A DNA stretch of 64,000 bases from Porpolomopsis calyptriformis (Eukaryota > Basidiomycota > Agaricomycetes > Agaricales > Hygrophoraceae), in NCBI GenBank assembly GCA_951640195.1, contig OX621170.1, forward strand, positions 1,984,001 to 2,048,000. Direction: 5' to 3'. The position numbers and the translations under genes were made by a program. Under the pieces are notes generated by a model, which had not been told where the DNA came from, did not search any database, and worked only from the letters and a program-made list of their open reading frames with translations. Shown here piece by piece: positions 1 through 12,235 of the stretch. The number at the start of each line of letters is the position of its first letter. Within the stretch, counting starts at the first letter, position 1.

Positions 1-177
1 AGATTCCTCAATTGTCAAGCTGGCGGAAAGACACCTGGCCCATCTATTCTTAAAGTAGGCGTTCAAGAGGCTATGAAATATGCAGGATTCGACGATGAGG
101 CGTTCGTTGCTCGAGGAGGTATCTTTGAGTGGAGTCGAGACAAAGGATCCTCGCAGGTCCAATCGGTTGATTGGTGA
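1..177 (+). CDS. C-terminal end of an unrecognised protein (partial)
   Basis: An open frame runs from the first base of the window to a TGA at 175-177 and encodes about 58 residues, including GPSILKVGVQEAMKYAGFDD and ending in SVDW. The composition looks like real protein, and the gene continues off the left edge. I do not recognise the family, so no function is given. A different frame over the same bases (80-286) has a less protein-like composition and was not chosen. Confidence 0.45.
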   Translation, partial: RFLNCQAGGKTPGPSILKVGVQEAMKYAGFDDEAFVARGGIFEWSRDKGSSQVQSVDW

Positions 178-600
178 TCGCCAAGTGTATTTACTTTACC
201 GCAATTCTTGTAAGAGAGGAACGAACAAACGAATCGCGCCGGAGATTACTGGCTCTGGAGTTGAACCATATGATGACCGTGCGTGAAGTGATAGTGATGA
301 GCTCTTGTTGAATTGTATCGCGAGCGGTACGCACTGGCGGTTTCTGCCTCACCTCTCGTTGCATCAGATTTGGGTGGTTCGGGTTCGTCAACCTAACCAG
401 GCAGAGAACCACAGAGACTGAAGACACACCTTCCGGTCGAAATAATCCAACCAAGTGGGAATATGAATTTGAGAAGCCAGGTCCCTACCAGCAACACACC
501 TTAATTTTCCCCAACCACAGCTCTTGTTTTTCGTCCTTCGAAGTGAGAGAATTAAATCCCAAGAGCGAGCTAGACCTTGCTGTGCAGACAGAGATACTTC
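178..600. other. Intergenic, no gene seen
   Basis: Short frames on both strands have no recognisable motif. This is probably the 3' flank of the gene at the left edge. Confidence 0.5.
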
Positions 601-924
601 TCAATTTCTGAATCCTCGTAAACCAAATTTGCAGAGGACGCGTGAAACATCTAAGACAGTGTCAAGAACATAAAATCTCACATCAGAGTCATTCCCTCCC
701 AAGAAATTGCGCGTTAGGATATAGCACAGGATTCTCCTCCGAACATCTTCGCTACTTGTAGCTACCTTGCATTGCAGCATCCACAGTTTTGGGTTCAAAC
801 CAGGGTGGTCATAGGGTGATAGCTCTGGGAACAAACTAACATCCAGTTTGTACTTTTGCATGAAGGGGTGATTTTGCAGCCGTTCTAGGAATGCGAAAGT
901 CGGCAGAGCTTCGACGTGATGCAA
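601..924 (-). CDS. Hypothetical ORF, possible terminal exon
   Basis: An open frame of 107 codons on the minus strand has protein-like composition (for example LERLQNHPFMQKYKLDVSLF and DVRRRILCYILTRNFLGG). On the coding strand an AATTGCAG sequence lies just upstream, so it may be the last exon of a spliced gene and not a free-standing ORF. No family was recognised. It lies downstream of XRN1 on the same strand and could also be a decayed fragment. Confidence 0.25.
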   Translation of the reverse strand: MHHVEALPTFAFLERLQNHPFMQKYKLDVSLFPELSPYDHPGLNPKLWMLQCKVATSSEDVRRRILCYILTRNFLGGNDSDVRFYVLDTVLDVSRVLCKFGLRGFRN

Positions 925-1192
925 TCTGCAATTGCACTATACCGAGCTGACTAGTAACTCTTGAGATTGACGAACAAGATAGGCTTGAGATCGGGTCTAG
1001 TCGCCTTCCCGACCCTGCGAAGCAGGTGCTGCTTGAGGGGGGGATGAAAGTTAACTCTGAACATGGTATTTGTTTGTAGCCAAACTCAAGCTTGGGCGTT
1101 AAGCCGACTCTTAAATCAGTGCCATCCTAACCCTGGTTCTCTCCGAGTCAACTAACTAGCATTGTGTACCATCAGAAGATGAGAAATCTACA

Positions 1193-4100
1193 TCAACTTG
1201 ACAGCGGTAGAGGATGAGCAACAGCATAAGCTCCTCCACCTCGCCCTCGCCCTCGGAAACCCCCACGCAGTCCGCCCCGTCCCCGATCCAAACCGGACCC
1301 CCTAAATCCACCGTGAAATTGGGGCTTGAACCCTGCTCTACCTAACCCTCTACGAACAATGGGGCCACCCCGCCCCGAATGCGTTACATTATTCGCCTGT
1401 GGTACCAAAGGGGTAGATGTGTGATCGACTGCACTGTCATTGATGAGAGGGGCGTGATAGTGTAACAAGGCTCCCCTGCCGTTGGGGTGGGTCCCTGATG
1501 CTCCGCGGTTGGGATTGGTCATAATATGCATGGGCGGCTGCCGAGGTTGACTAACAGATAAGAGGGTCATTAGTACCGTGATTTTTACGGGCGGATAAGA
1601 AAAACCTGATGGTGCTCGGACCGACGTCGACTCCATGATGTTGACCTGATGGTGGTAGATGAAAACCAGAGGGTTTGAACGACGGATGCGCCTGAGCTTT
1701 GGGTTTTGTGGATGTCACGAATTGAGGATCGGTCAAGTTCAAACAAGTGTTGAATTCAACGGTCGATCCACGATACGGCGAGCATCTGCGTGATAAAAGA
1801 TCCTGACAGTCAACGCCAGATCCGCTGACTCTGATGAAAGAACTGACCGATCTCCTAATGTAACCCCAGACATGAACGGAACATCCCATACGATATCCAT
1901 GGATTTGACATTCAAGCCTATTACAACACCTTTCGCTGAGAGAGGGACACCTCCAGAGTCTTGCACCATTGTGACTCTATCACCAAGTGCAAAGCGCTGG
2001 TCCTGAAGCCTGTAGACAGCGTCTGACGGCTTGAGAATGGCTTGTCTTGGAATTCCTTTCACAACGGCCTTTTTGATGGCTGATGGTGATCTATTCGCAT
2101 TGAAACTGTTCGCGAGCTCCTCAAGCTCAGCTACTTTGCCCTACCGCTCCAAGGATAAGTGACAAACGAATGTAGGACAAAAAAACCAACCTTATCGAGT
2201 TGATCGCATGATAGAGAAACGGGCTCAAAATCCCGGGTACCCTTTGATTTAAGCCAGGATTTGATCTCTCTGACTTGTTGGTCGGGATCAGGACCAGGAA
2301 ACGCTTGAGACGCTTTGACCATCTCTGTCAACGAAGATTAATAACCGAAGACATAGTGAGTCATCATCAGGAAAACATACCATCTCCGCTATTATCCAGC
2401 TGTAGGAAGATGGCTGGATACACAGTCTAGAACGGCCATCATTCAAAGGTGCGAAATATTTCTAGTATTCTATTCCTACCTTATATTCGCGGATGAGATC
2501 GATCGCTTTTTGACTGAATTCCCAGCGTCGACCATCCTTGCGGGAATAGTCGATGACTTTTAGGGACTTGGCCTCGAACTTGAGGCTGAGTCCCAAGTTG
2601 GTTTTGTGACCATCGGAAGTAATCACCATAAAGCTTGATGTGATTTTAGAAAGTGCCCGCCCGGAAATACCAACCATTTCTGCCGCCTTAAAAGACGGAA
2701 AATAAACGCCCGAAGACCGATCATTCACAATTGCCTTGAACTTGTCGTTTTCAGTTTTGTCAGGCAAGAAGAACTGTAGATGGCGAATTAAAAGAGTAAG
2801 TTAAGCAAGAAGGAATGGCACGTACAGCAAGGATGACAGAAAGACTAGTCTCTGTCGTAGCCGAGACTTGCGCTGCGACACCATACGCATGCTCCCCAAG
2901 GAAAAAGATCTTACTTCCTTCTGGAAACTCTTCCGATAGCGGTGGTGCTTCTCGCTCGACAAACCGAGGATCTTCGGATGCGATCTCTGATAACGCCATT
3001 TGCAGAGCGACTTCCACCTCCTTATCCGCACCCTCATAATCCTTGATAAATGCCCCAGTTTCAAGCCGAATTAAACCTATGTTTCATATTGAGAATGGAA
3101 ATAACAATGCGAAAAGGACAACCAACCTTTGAGTGGACGAACGTGGAGTAAAACATTCACGTCTCCAGTAATCACCCCACATCTTTTCGAATACACTTGC
3201 TCGATCCGCTCAGCTTTCGTCTTCCAGTAGCTAAGTCCTTTCGGCGCGTGGGGGTTCGATACAACCTTAGGTGGGCTCCCAGGAACGATAACCATCTTCT
3301 CGTACTTGAGCAACGAGTCGGAAACTGCAACAACCAACCCTTCCTGCAAAAACGGCCAGCCGGTAAAAGTCCGCTTCCCCACAACCTCCATTGCAATGTC
3401 CTCAACCTTGCTCCCCTCGTGTGGGTTCTCGATGTGCACGACGATTGACTTATTTCGGCTTTCGGAGGCATGTACATTGACACCATGGAAACCAAGTTGT
3501 GCCGTATGAGGAAGTGTGTTCAGAGAGGGGAAACCAGCAAGTCCTTCTGCTCCAAGAACTACGCCATTACAAAGGCCATCCACAAGGTGAAGTCCATCGA
3601 GTGTGGGCAGGTCGAATGGTTCCATGACACATTTACACCGGAAGAGGGGCGGGAAGAAGCCAGGGAGGGAGGAAGGATAAACCGTTGACTGATCGGGATC
3701 GTAAACAAATTTTGTACTGGTGCCAAAACTATTCTTTCGCCGCTCTTCTTGTGTTAGCAGATGCTCCCGAGCTAGGCACGGTGTCAGTGAAATCCCACAA
3801 CATAGCGGCAAATCTACGCACAAGACATAGCCGCGATCAATCTGTGCTCATCAATGAAGGGGATTTTGACTATGGCTTCCCAATCTTGCTTCTTCCCGTT
3901 CAAGTCTTGTTCATATTCTGTCGGGTAGAAGTCAAGTATGGGTGAGTTCGGATTATCCAACAAGTCCTGTTCAGTGAAGGAATAAGAATATTAACAACTA
4001 TTGGTTCAAAATCTGACATACGCGGTATGCGGCGGGTATAAGCTCCTTGCTCGCAGCTGGTAGGACACCCATAAGTTGTTGGAATGGTAAGAATGGCGTT

Positions 4101-6508
4101 CCTAAGTCGAATGTAAATGACATCTCATGGATACCCTGTAAATCTTCATATACTTGATCAGAACATGGCCAGGGGATCGTAGCGGAAAGACGTACCAGAT
4201 ATACGGGGGGCATAATGGTAATTATAGAACCAGCCCCAAGAGGCGACACCGTTGTAATAGTAATGCATGACCCATTGCAGACCTTCGACATATGTGAAGA
4301 CAAGATTTGTCATGTCTGTTGGACTACTATACGATATTCCGAGTTTGTCCTGAATCAACACGTGAGCCATCATCGCCTGCACAGTGCAAATTGAACAAAC
4401 CATATAATATGTTTTCTTCCATTCGTCCATTTTCTCTTTAAGCAACCGATCGTGTCGTTCATCAAAGCCTACGGACTTGTCATCATCCACAACTTGCGCC
4501 TTCTCGTATTTCTTCAACACCCTATCCACCGCGGCTCTACTCTCCTCGTCCTCGTCGTCTACATCCTCCCATTCGGCGTCGTTACCGTCTTCCCTCTCGT
4601 CGGGTGCGGGAAAGGGCTCCTCTGACGTGCCGGGGAGACGCCATGTCACAAGATTTTGATCACTTTCGTCATATTCATCCCATGTCACCGATAATCGCAG
4701 TTCTTCAGCTAGGGATGTGATGAATTGACGATCGTGTTCCGGGAACACATTCGGCATAGTCAAACCGGCCATGCCGTTGATGGGTAATTGACAAGACATT
4801 TGTCTATGGTTCAGAATGAAAGCTTTGACTTCGTCGAATATTGCTCTCTGCTTTTTTGTTAGAACTGGCAAGCGGGACAACGTCAGGTGAGGCAGAACTC
4901 CAGAAGACAAAGACCAACCCAGCTTTGACCGTTTTCTTGCATGTTCCATCTCCTTCGTGTACTTCGCTTGCTTCCCTTTGAACCAGTTAAGGTCAGCATA
5001 CTCCTTTTGGAATACCTCCTCCTCCCACAGCTTCATCTCGTCAAGAACAACTTGTAGTCGTCTCGTACAGATAGATCCCTTTTTGTTCAGATAACCATCT
5101 ACCTTGGCCTTAGTTCGCGCGCGCGCGGGGGGAGAGGATGTGCTTACCTAACCCTGGCAACACTTTCTTGTAGACGTCAAATAACCGTTCGAGACCATTT
5201 TCGTGAATGTGCAAATCAGGAAGATGGGGCAAAAAGTCATTGCCAACAAAGACGGCAAGAAGAATAAAGTCGTCAATGATTCGCTCGAGATTATATGTGA
5301 AAGTAAGAGTTGACTCGATATCGCGAAATTCTAAGTTCAGATATTCCCGCATGAGGGAAAGATGGAGCAAATAGAAATTTATGGACTCGAGACTGGGAAC
5401 AGAGGAGTAAGAGAAGTTAAGTTGATCCGCTCAAAAGTTATCTCACCTGCCATTGCTCTTCTTTCTCGACCCGTGCCCAAACTTGACTTCCTCGCGCAAC
5501 AGGCAGAAATGTGGGTCGTGACTTAACAGACCCAGCATGATCAAGTCAGCGTCAAGACCGTACAAACAATGGCGAACATTGGGGTTGTAGTCCGGTTGTG
5601 CACGCGACAGACGAATGTACTCCATTATCTTGTGCTCACCCTCACCGGGTACTTCATGTCCAGAAAGGACAACTTGGACGTCCCGCCAATTTGAGTCTTC
5701 GGATATTTTCTTGTTGATGAAATAACGGAGTTGGTCGGAAAGTTTCGTCATGAACGTGGTGCCTAAGGGATGACTGAGAGCTGAATTGGATTTTAAGCAT
5801 GAATCCTAGCCATACCAGGTGTGATGCAATTGCTATCAAAGGCCTTTTCGTCTGGAAGCTTCTCGCCCTTTCTCTCTGCTTTCTCTCTTATTTCCTTTGC
5901 CTCCTTGGCAGTCCGGAAACGCCGGCTTCGTTGTTGGTTCATCTTTGCCCTTGGTGCGACACCATCGACTGCCATGAAAAACAACTTCTTGGGTTTAATC
6001 TTACCAAAGAGCAGATCCACATATGAGAATATAGCGGTGAAGATGTGCTCCTCCGACAGCCGAAAGTGGGCATCGTCGTCGTTCGGATGTGAACCTGTAA
6101 GGATGGATATGGCCATTCAACTTGGAGAGAATGAATTAGTACGTACAATTATGGATAATCCCGTTGAAGTCGAGGTAGAGATTGTCTGCGCGAGCACAGT
6201 CAGCCCGTTGCTGAGCTTGGGTAGTTGGGCAACTGAGAAGATTCCTTACCGAATTCCGGTATTTTGTTCTCAGTGATTAGTTGAGAAGTTAAGGGGTAGC
6301 GTTCTCTGATGAGGGTCAGTTTGAAGGAGTAATTCGCTTGCGTGAAACATACGAAATATAACGGAAGAACTTGGATGAGTGAGTATCAATAATGACAGTC
6401 GGGGAATCGTTCGTGGCAAGTGCATACCTTAGGGATACCTAGGTGGCATATACAAGTATGCAGTGGTTAGGCGCTTGATTCAACACGGCAGCAAAAGTAC
6501 TCACCCAT
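1193..6508 (-). CDS. XRN1: 5'-3' exoribonuclease 1 (Xrn1/Kem1/Sep1)
   Basis: Xrn1 degrades decapped 5'-monophosphate mRNA processively in the cytoplasm and P-bodies. The start is at 6508: ATGG, an intron, then GTATCCCTAAG give MGIPK, followed after further introns by [19 protein letters not shown], the classic family N-terminus. Downstream exons carry the catalytic signatures: [17 protein letters not shown] (about 5.97 kb), [18 protein letters not shown] (about 5.6 kb), [15 protein letters not shown] (about 5.5 kb) and [15 protein letters not shown] (about 5.25 kb). An acidic stretch at about 4.55 kb and an SH3-like region ([18 protein letters not shown], about 2.0 kb) follow. The C-terminus is rich in RGG/FRGRG repeats and ends PLPLSS at a TGA at 1193-1195. 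Many short introns interrupt the gene. I see no break in the catalytic part, so it should be functional. Confidence 0.95.
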
Positions 6509-8609
6509 GATTCGATGTAGTAAGTTGCGTTTATTTGTAATCACAGCCTCAAGTGGTTCTCGATCAGTGGTCATTCGAAAACATACGCCATAGAGGATAG
6601 TTCAACCCTTCAAGGGACATATTTATCGTCCAACCGCAGTATGTCCTTCCACCTATAGTTGTTTTGTCTTTATTACGGTATAGCCACTAAACACTCCCAG
6701 CATTAACAAGACCACGAGATTATCCCATCCGGCTAATGGAACACAGCATGCCCTTGCGATTCTGGTAGAAGCGGAATCTTGGAATTGTGTTACGACACAG
6801 CATATTCCAGCCTTGGAGGATCGCCGTGGCAAGTACAAACCCTAAATCCTCCGTGGTGCCCTAGATCAATTTTGGTATTGACTTGCGAACTGTGTACGCC
6901 TGAATCGTTCTCATTCGGTCGTCTCGTCAATCTGACGTCTATATACCATTAACAAGCTCAGGTTCAATCCAGAGCGAGTCTGTCCTCGGCGATCCTATTC
7001 TACGAGATAGACCAGATGAAAATCGAATTTGCACCAACATTGATTATGGCAACTGAATCGCTTACTCACCTCGGACTTGCATGTACGCTATCGCCCAAGC
7101 TAATGATCGTTATCAATCCAGAGGCGACATGCCATCGTGGCGATGGGAATGTGCGAGGCCCTCTCCTTTGCCAAGGAGGATGGTTTCAGACAACTAAGAT
7201 AGAGGCCTTAACTAGGATGAAAGGGTAAGAATGTTATCTCCGTTGTGCTGGTCCTGAAGATGAGTGGGGGAAGTCATTGCGAATTTGATAGAAGATGTGG
7301 CAGACTTATGTGTATGTTGCCGAAGACTATTGAATTTTCAGTGCGAACCACTTAACGACATCGCTACTAGGGAACTGATATTTGTGCTGCCCCGTCGTTT
7401 GAGCAACACCGATTACCACGGAATGAAAGTCATTGAGGCCAGCAACCCTTCTTGACCGGCAAATGCCGTGTGTTCATGACCACAAATATATGACATTTTC
7501 GTAAACACAACCACTAGCGCTCCTAGCGCTCCTAGAATGCCAAGGTGTCTGCTTTTTCCAACACATGGTCCACACGCTCAAGCAAAAGCAGGATTTTAGC
7601 CAGCACAAGTTGGCTCTTCCTAGTTACATGGAATTCTTAATATGGATTGCTGAATCCGCGGCGATCGAAGCGAGGCATTCTCACGCTTTATACCAAGCAT
7701 CCGAAATCACTCAGCTTACGGGATCCAAGCTTGTGAGAGCCTGGCTAATGGAGAAACTAAAAACGGCGGAATCTCTGAATGATACAGGCGATCTCCGATC
7801 CGAGTCGGATGAAGGCGCGGAAGTTTTGATCGTTTTTGTCCCATCATCCCTCGCTCAATTCCCAGCTACAGAACCCCAATGAGGCTACGCATTGTGAGAT
7901 GCCGTCCACTATTGCACTTTCCCTGCTGCAAGAGTCCAGGCTGGCGATCTTCTACCCACGAGACAGACAATCCAGCGATGGTATCACCGCTGCGGTGATC
8001 GCCCACCTCCAGCTCACCGTCGGTATCAAACCATCAGATGTCTTCTCATTCTTTGACAAGTGTGGCAGTCGTGATGAAGACGCTATACACAATGATGTTT
8101 AGACCGATTCATTATGATACGCCACCTGCCACCACTTCTCCAGGTTACAATGCATACGTCTCTGGATAAAACACCCCGTTGTTTTCAACGCCACTGTGTT
8201 CGGCATTTATCCGGATCCTGAGTGCCGAACTTCTGACCTGTCCCCAATCAGTGCCATGGTGCACTCAAGCCCCGGGAAACGGGGGGTTTCACGGACCACA
8301 TTATTAACGGTTGCTTTGGGGATCAGTCATCCATGCTTTTTGCTAAGCTTCGTCATTATTTTCGCCAAAAGTTCCGGGGCGCTTAAACTAAATAAAGATG
8401 CAGCAACGCTTTCACAAGGGCACTGGCTATGCTAGCGTGGAACCAACCATCACTCCAGTGACTTGTCCATTCAGTTTGGTTCTCAACCTATGACCTAACC
8501 TCCGTTGGCGGTGGCCTTGTCCATCAATGCATTTGTTTCCATGTTTCGAGAATCTCCCACTGATCGTTTCATTCTATGGGGAATCATGCCGGCAGGGGGC
8601 AGGCAGTCG
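6509..8609. other. Intergenic with scattered unassigned coding-like fragments
   Basis: About 2.1 kb lie between the XRN1 start and the promoter of the secreted-protein gene. Plus-strand stretches near 6.70-6.84 kb, 7.02-7.23 kb and 7.56-8.10 kb read like protein but cannot be joined into one model because stops separate them and no splice pattern is convincing. They could be an eroded gene. Sequence near 8.10-8.45 kb also looks eroded. Confidence 0.35.
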
Positions 8610-8616
8610 TATAAAA
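8610..8616 (+). promoter_or_regulatory. Probable TATA box of the secreted-protein gene
   Basis: TATAAAA lies about 200 bp before the ATG at 8815 and is followed by a CT-rich stretch typical of fungal transcription starts. A possible 5'-leader intron (GTGAGT at 8749 to AAG at 8807) would sit between this box and the start codon. Confidence 0.5.
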
Positions 8617-8814
8617 TGGCTACGAGCAAGGCTCTTGTCTCCCCAGCTGCGCTCATCCACTCACTGGTGCTGGTCACCTCGTACTCTTCTTCCACTCACA
8701 ATCCTCACGACTTTCACGACCCTCACGACCACTCAACTTACTTCCCAGGTGAGTTGATTGTCAAATCCTTGTCCCTCTTGTACTGACGCGCCTTCTTGCA
8801 CGCGAAGTCTCAAA

Positions 8815-9351
8815 ATGATGTTCCCAAAATCCCTCGTTGCTTCCTTGTCCTTCGTGACCCTTCTGGTATCCGTCCTCGCGACCCCTCTTCCGGCCCCTAC
8901 CCGCCCAGCGGTTCCGAGTGTCCACGATTTCCAGACCCAGCATCTTAATGTCCAGCCGGACAAGTCGTTGTTCTATTCCGGTGTCAGCGGCAAGGCGCAC
9001 CTTCAGTACCAAAAGGACACCGGTCTCCACCGACTCAACGAAGCGTGGAAGGACAAGACCTTCCAAGATCAATTCCAGAACCATGTCGGCGATTCTCACA
9101 AGTTCTTTAATCAGGCATCCGAGGCATTGGCCAAGTCCGCATCAGGCAAGGTTCATGTCATGCTCCCGGAGGGCGCCCCCAACTCCGGTAAAGCTACCTC
9201 TACCTGGGCTCAACACGAGTGGCCACATCTCCAACGCCCCGGTGTTGAAGTTCACCGAGTTAATGTTGATACAGCAGGGAAAGCGACGTCAACGCAGAAG
9301 ATATGGGGCAGGCGTCGTGAATTGTCGAGTTGGATGGAAGATGAAGAGTAG
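8815..9351 (+). CDS. Small secreted protein, unknown function
   Basis: A single exon encodes 178 residues and ends at TAG 9349-9351. The start at 8815 sits in the context CAAAATGATG; an in-frame extension to 8758 is less likely because it would precede the signal peptide. Residues 1 to about 24 form a signal peptide (basic start, a hydrophobic stretch including FVTLLVSVLA, then TPLPAPTRPAVP). The mature part has the motifs SLFYSGVSGKAHLQYQK, GKVHVMLPEGAPNSG and STWAQHEWPHLQRPGVEVH. I associate this layout with lineage-specific secreted proteins of basidiomycetes, but no enzymatic role is established. No cysteine-rich core is seen, unlike many effectors. Confidence 0.75.
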   Translation: MMFPKSLVASLSFVTLLVSVLATPLPAPTRPAVPSVHDFQTQHLNVQPDKSLFYSGVSGKAHLQYQKDTGLHRLNEAWKDKTFQDQFQNHVGDSHKFFNQASEALAKSASGKVHVMLPEGAPNSGKATSTWAQHEWPHLQRPGVEVHRVNVDTAGKATSTQKIWGRRRELSSWMEDEE

Positions 9352-9617
9352 ATGACTCGGTTCATGTATTCCATAATTTGTTAGACGCGCCTACAATCTA
9401 TTGGACTTAAAAACAAAAGTTGATGTCCGATAAGTCGTGATCGAAGTCCACTGTACATCACCTCAACCTTCCCTATCGACTGAGTTAACTTCTAGTATCG
9501 GGGTCCGATGACGGCGCCGAATCGCAGATCACAGACAGTCTATTCACGGAGCCGTTCTGCAAGTGGACGGATACAGAGACGGATACATAAAATAAAAACG
9601 AGAGTCGACCTCCATAT

Positions 9618-10334
9618 TCATCCGGTAATACTCTTTGATTTCAACAGTTCAACAATCTCCCCATACCCACCGTCGCTGGCCTTTTGGAGGGCTGTCTTCC
9701 CCTTGGTGTCTTTCAAAGACGGATCCGCTCCCCTCTCCAACAATAAAATTACTGCCTCCTTTTGGCCTTGCGCCGCAGCGGTGTGCAACGCAGTCCCCAA
9801 CCCAGCCTCTCGCTCCGAAGGGATGGTCCAGTCATTGTCTGAAACCTCGTTAACATCAGCACCGCGATCGAGAAGATAACCCATCATCTCTGTCCGTCCG
9901 TAGTACGCTGCGGACTCGAGTGCCCCGGATTGCTTCACCTGGACGCCGTGCCCAAGGAGGATCCCGGCAACGGTGGTAGACGAATGGATCGCGGCTTTGG
10001 CAAGCGTACTATGGGACTGGATGTAGTCGCCTACGGATGGGTCTGCGCCGTGCTTGAGCAGGAACTCCACGAGCGCTTCGTCATCGTCTATGACGGCACG
10101 AGTGAGCGCGGTCCCGGCGTGGCCGAGACTCCAGTTCGGGTCCCAGCCTGCGTCAAGGAAAGCTTGAAAGACGGGGATATATTTGACTTCAGATGCAGCC
10201 CAGACGGCCCCGCGGTCGATTTCTGCCCCTTTAGTGAGGAGGAGGGTGACGATCTCGGTGTGACCATTGCGAACAGCGGCGCAGAGCGAGGATTGTAGGG
10301 CAGTAGGGTCCTGAGCCTGGTTCAAGAGTGTCAA
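9618..10334 (-). CDS. Ankyrin-repeat protein
   Basis: The frame contains about six to seven ankyrin repeats, for example AAVRNGHTEIVTLLLTKGAE, EALVEFLLKHGADPSVGD, GRTEMMGYLLDRGADVNE and GQKEAVILLLERGADPSLKD, ending LLKSKSITG. Ankyrin stacks bind other proteins; no catalytic domain is visible, so the partner is unknown. The repeats clearly continue upstream in the same frame (TTLEIACSNGEYDRALTLL, to about 10390), so the M at 10334 is probably internal. The true start would be in an upstream exon, perhaps near the ATGACTGCACAG before a GTAAGC donor at about 10.53 kb, but the splice phase of that model did not resolve. About 240 or more residues. Confidence 0.8.
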   Translation of the reverse strand: MTLLNQAQDPTALQSSLCAAVRNGHTEIVTLLLTKGAEIDRGAVWAASEVKYIPVFQAFLDAGWDPNWSLGHAGTALTRAVIDDDEALVEFLLKHGADPSVGDYIQSHSTLAKAAIHSSTTVAGILLGHGVQVKQSGALESAAYYGRTEMMGYLLDRGADVNEVSDNDWTIPSEREAGLGTALHTAAAQGQKEAVILLLERGADPSLKDTKGKTALQKASDGGYGEIVELLKSKSITG

Positions 10335-10449
10335 GGCCCGATCGTACTCGCCGTTCGAACACGCGATTTCGAGAGTCGTTTGGTCTATAAAGCTTATGAG
10401 CGAGGTTTGGATTGGGGGAGAGAAGAAGGATACTTTGTTTCTCCATTAT

Positions 10450-12235
10450 GGTACAAGTCTTGACGACGCGGGAAACTTTGATTCGAGTCCACGTCAGATA
10501 TGTGATTGTGCTCGGACTCGTGACCGGTGCTTACCTGTGCAGTCATCACAAGGATTTAAAGCAAGCCTCGGATATATCTTTGATCTCGATCGATCGTTTC
10601 CCATTTCGAGAGAATACAGTTCACTGTTTTTTGTCATCTATGTTTTTTGAAATTCATGGCCGGCGGGAGGATTTGTATACGTCATTAACGATGTACCTGA
10701 ATCTAGTGCATATGGAAAAATATTAGGACACTCTGCGGAACACCAGTTTATTCATTACCTTTACAAGAGAAATGAGGGAGCAGTGTGGAGTTAAATAGAT
10801 GTATATGCCCATTATGCGAGCAAGCTCTGGCAAGGCAGACTTCACTGGGGTCTGGGGTCATAGCGAGCTGCAGTGATATGTTTAATTATTCTGACATCAG
10901 ATAAGTAGAGATACTGCGACTCGCAAGTGTGGGTAAACAGGTTCCAAAGAACTCAACGACCGTTGTAACCATATCTTTGTACTTCCAGAGTGCCAGATGT
11001 TCTGAGAAGTTCTTGAGGCCGACCTATCGTTGCCCCGAATCAGAGACAGAACGCGCATAGTACCCAAAGGATACGTACTAGATATGACGTGAGGTGGTCT
11101 GAGACCATAACGTGGGCAGCCAATAGGAGTCCAAAGAGATATTGCAGACCGACGGGGTGAGGGTGGCTAGGTTGATAGCGTTTTCAAACACGGCTGTATA
11201 TTTAGTTATTTAAGCAAATGAGAGCAAAATAGGAAAGACATACTGACCTCGACAAGGTCTTCAGGCGGACATCACGAAAGAGAGGATACCATTGTGCATA
11301 GTTCGACCGGGACTTGGAAGGCGTTGTTCAATGTGAGATGACGCCTATCAGCTCTCTCACCAAACTTGCGCTGGCACGTCGGATGCAGTCAAGGCGACGC
11401 TATCCGGCTTAAGGCTTGGAGGACGAACAGCACAAACGTAAACCAAGTTGAGAATCACATGAGTCTTGTGCAACGGGGGGCCGTCTCAGTGGACATGAGA
11501 ACCAATAAGTTCTTGAGATCCTCCTAATTCCTTGGACTCGTCCACGCCGGTCGTTACGATGTCTTCGATGGAGTATGTGTGTGTCATCCGCTGATTTACG
11601 GCCACCCGGATTGACAACGGCAGGTGCATATGTCTCGTCCATCGAGCAGTCGACTAGTGTACCGGGAAATAGGAAATCTGGCCCTCAAATTCACCGGCAA
11701 ATTTCCCTAGCTGTCCTCAATGACCTAATTCACCCAGCGTGAATTAGAGCAAATTTGATGGAAATCACGTGGGCCTGAAAGTTTGCTATTTTGCGCAAAT
11801 CTGCCTGTGAAATTGGGCAAATTTGCCTTTGGCATGTACAATTCTATGCATTGGGGAGGGATTCAAGACAGACCCGGAGCTGTTTAATCTTTTCCATTAA
11901 TGAAAAAGCCATGAACGGAAGAGTCGATATTTTATTTCTCATAGAGCACCTATTTCACCCAGGTACTTGAACCAATTTCACAAATTTCCCCAGTGCAAAT
12001 TTGCCTGACCTATTTCGACACCAAAAGTGAGGAGTTGGTGGTCAAGGCTGTGTCGATAATGATAAGCGATAAGCGAATGATTGCCTTGGCGGTGGAATGA
12101 CCGTGGGGATTCTGTCGTTATGTTGTTTGACACGATATTTTTTCCGCATCAACTCATAAATTTTTCTTGTCTCTCAACCACATCCTCGTACCCATCCCGT
12201 CCTTTCTCCACCACATTCCTTACCACATATAATTC
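10450..12235. other. Intergenic with possible decayed gene and AT-palindrome cluster
   Basis: On the minus strand between about 10.88 and 11.64 kb there are coding-like fragments (LQYLFGLLLAAHVMVSDHLT, KNFSEHLALWKYKDMVTTVV, THVILNLVYVCAVRPPSLKP) separated by stops and frame changes, which suggests a decayed or poorly modelled spliced gene of unknown type. Between about 11.69 and 12.02 kb the word GCAAATTTGCC and close variants recur. The rest is the upstream region of the glucanase gene. Confidence 0.35.
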
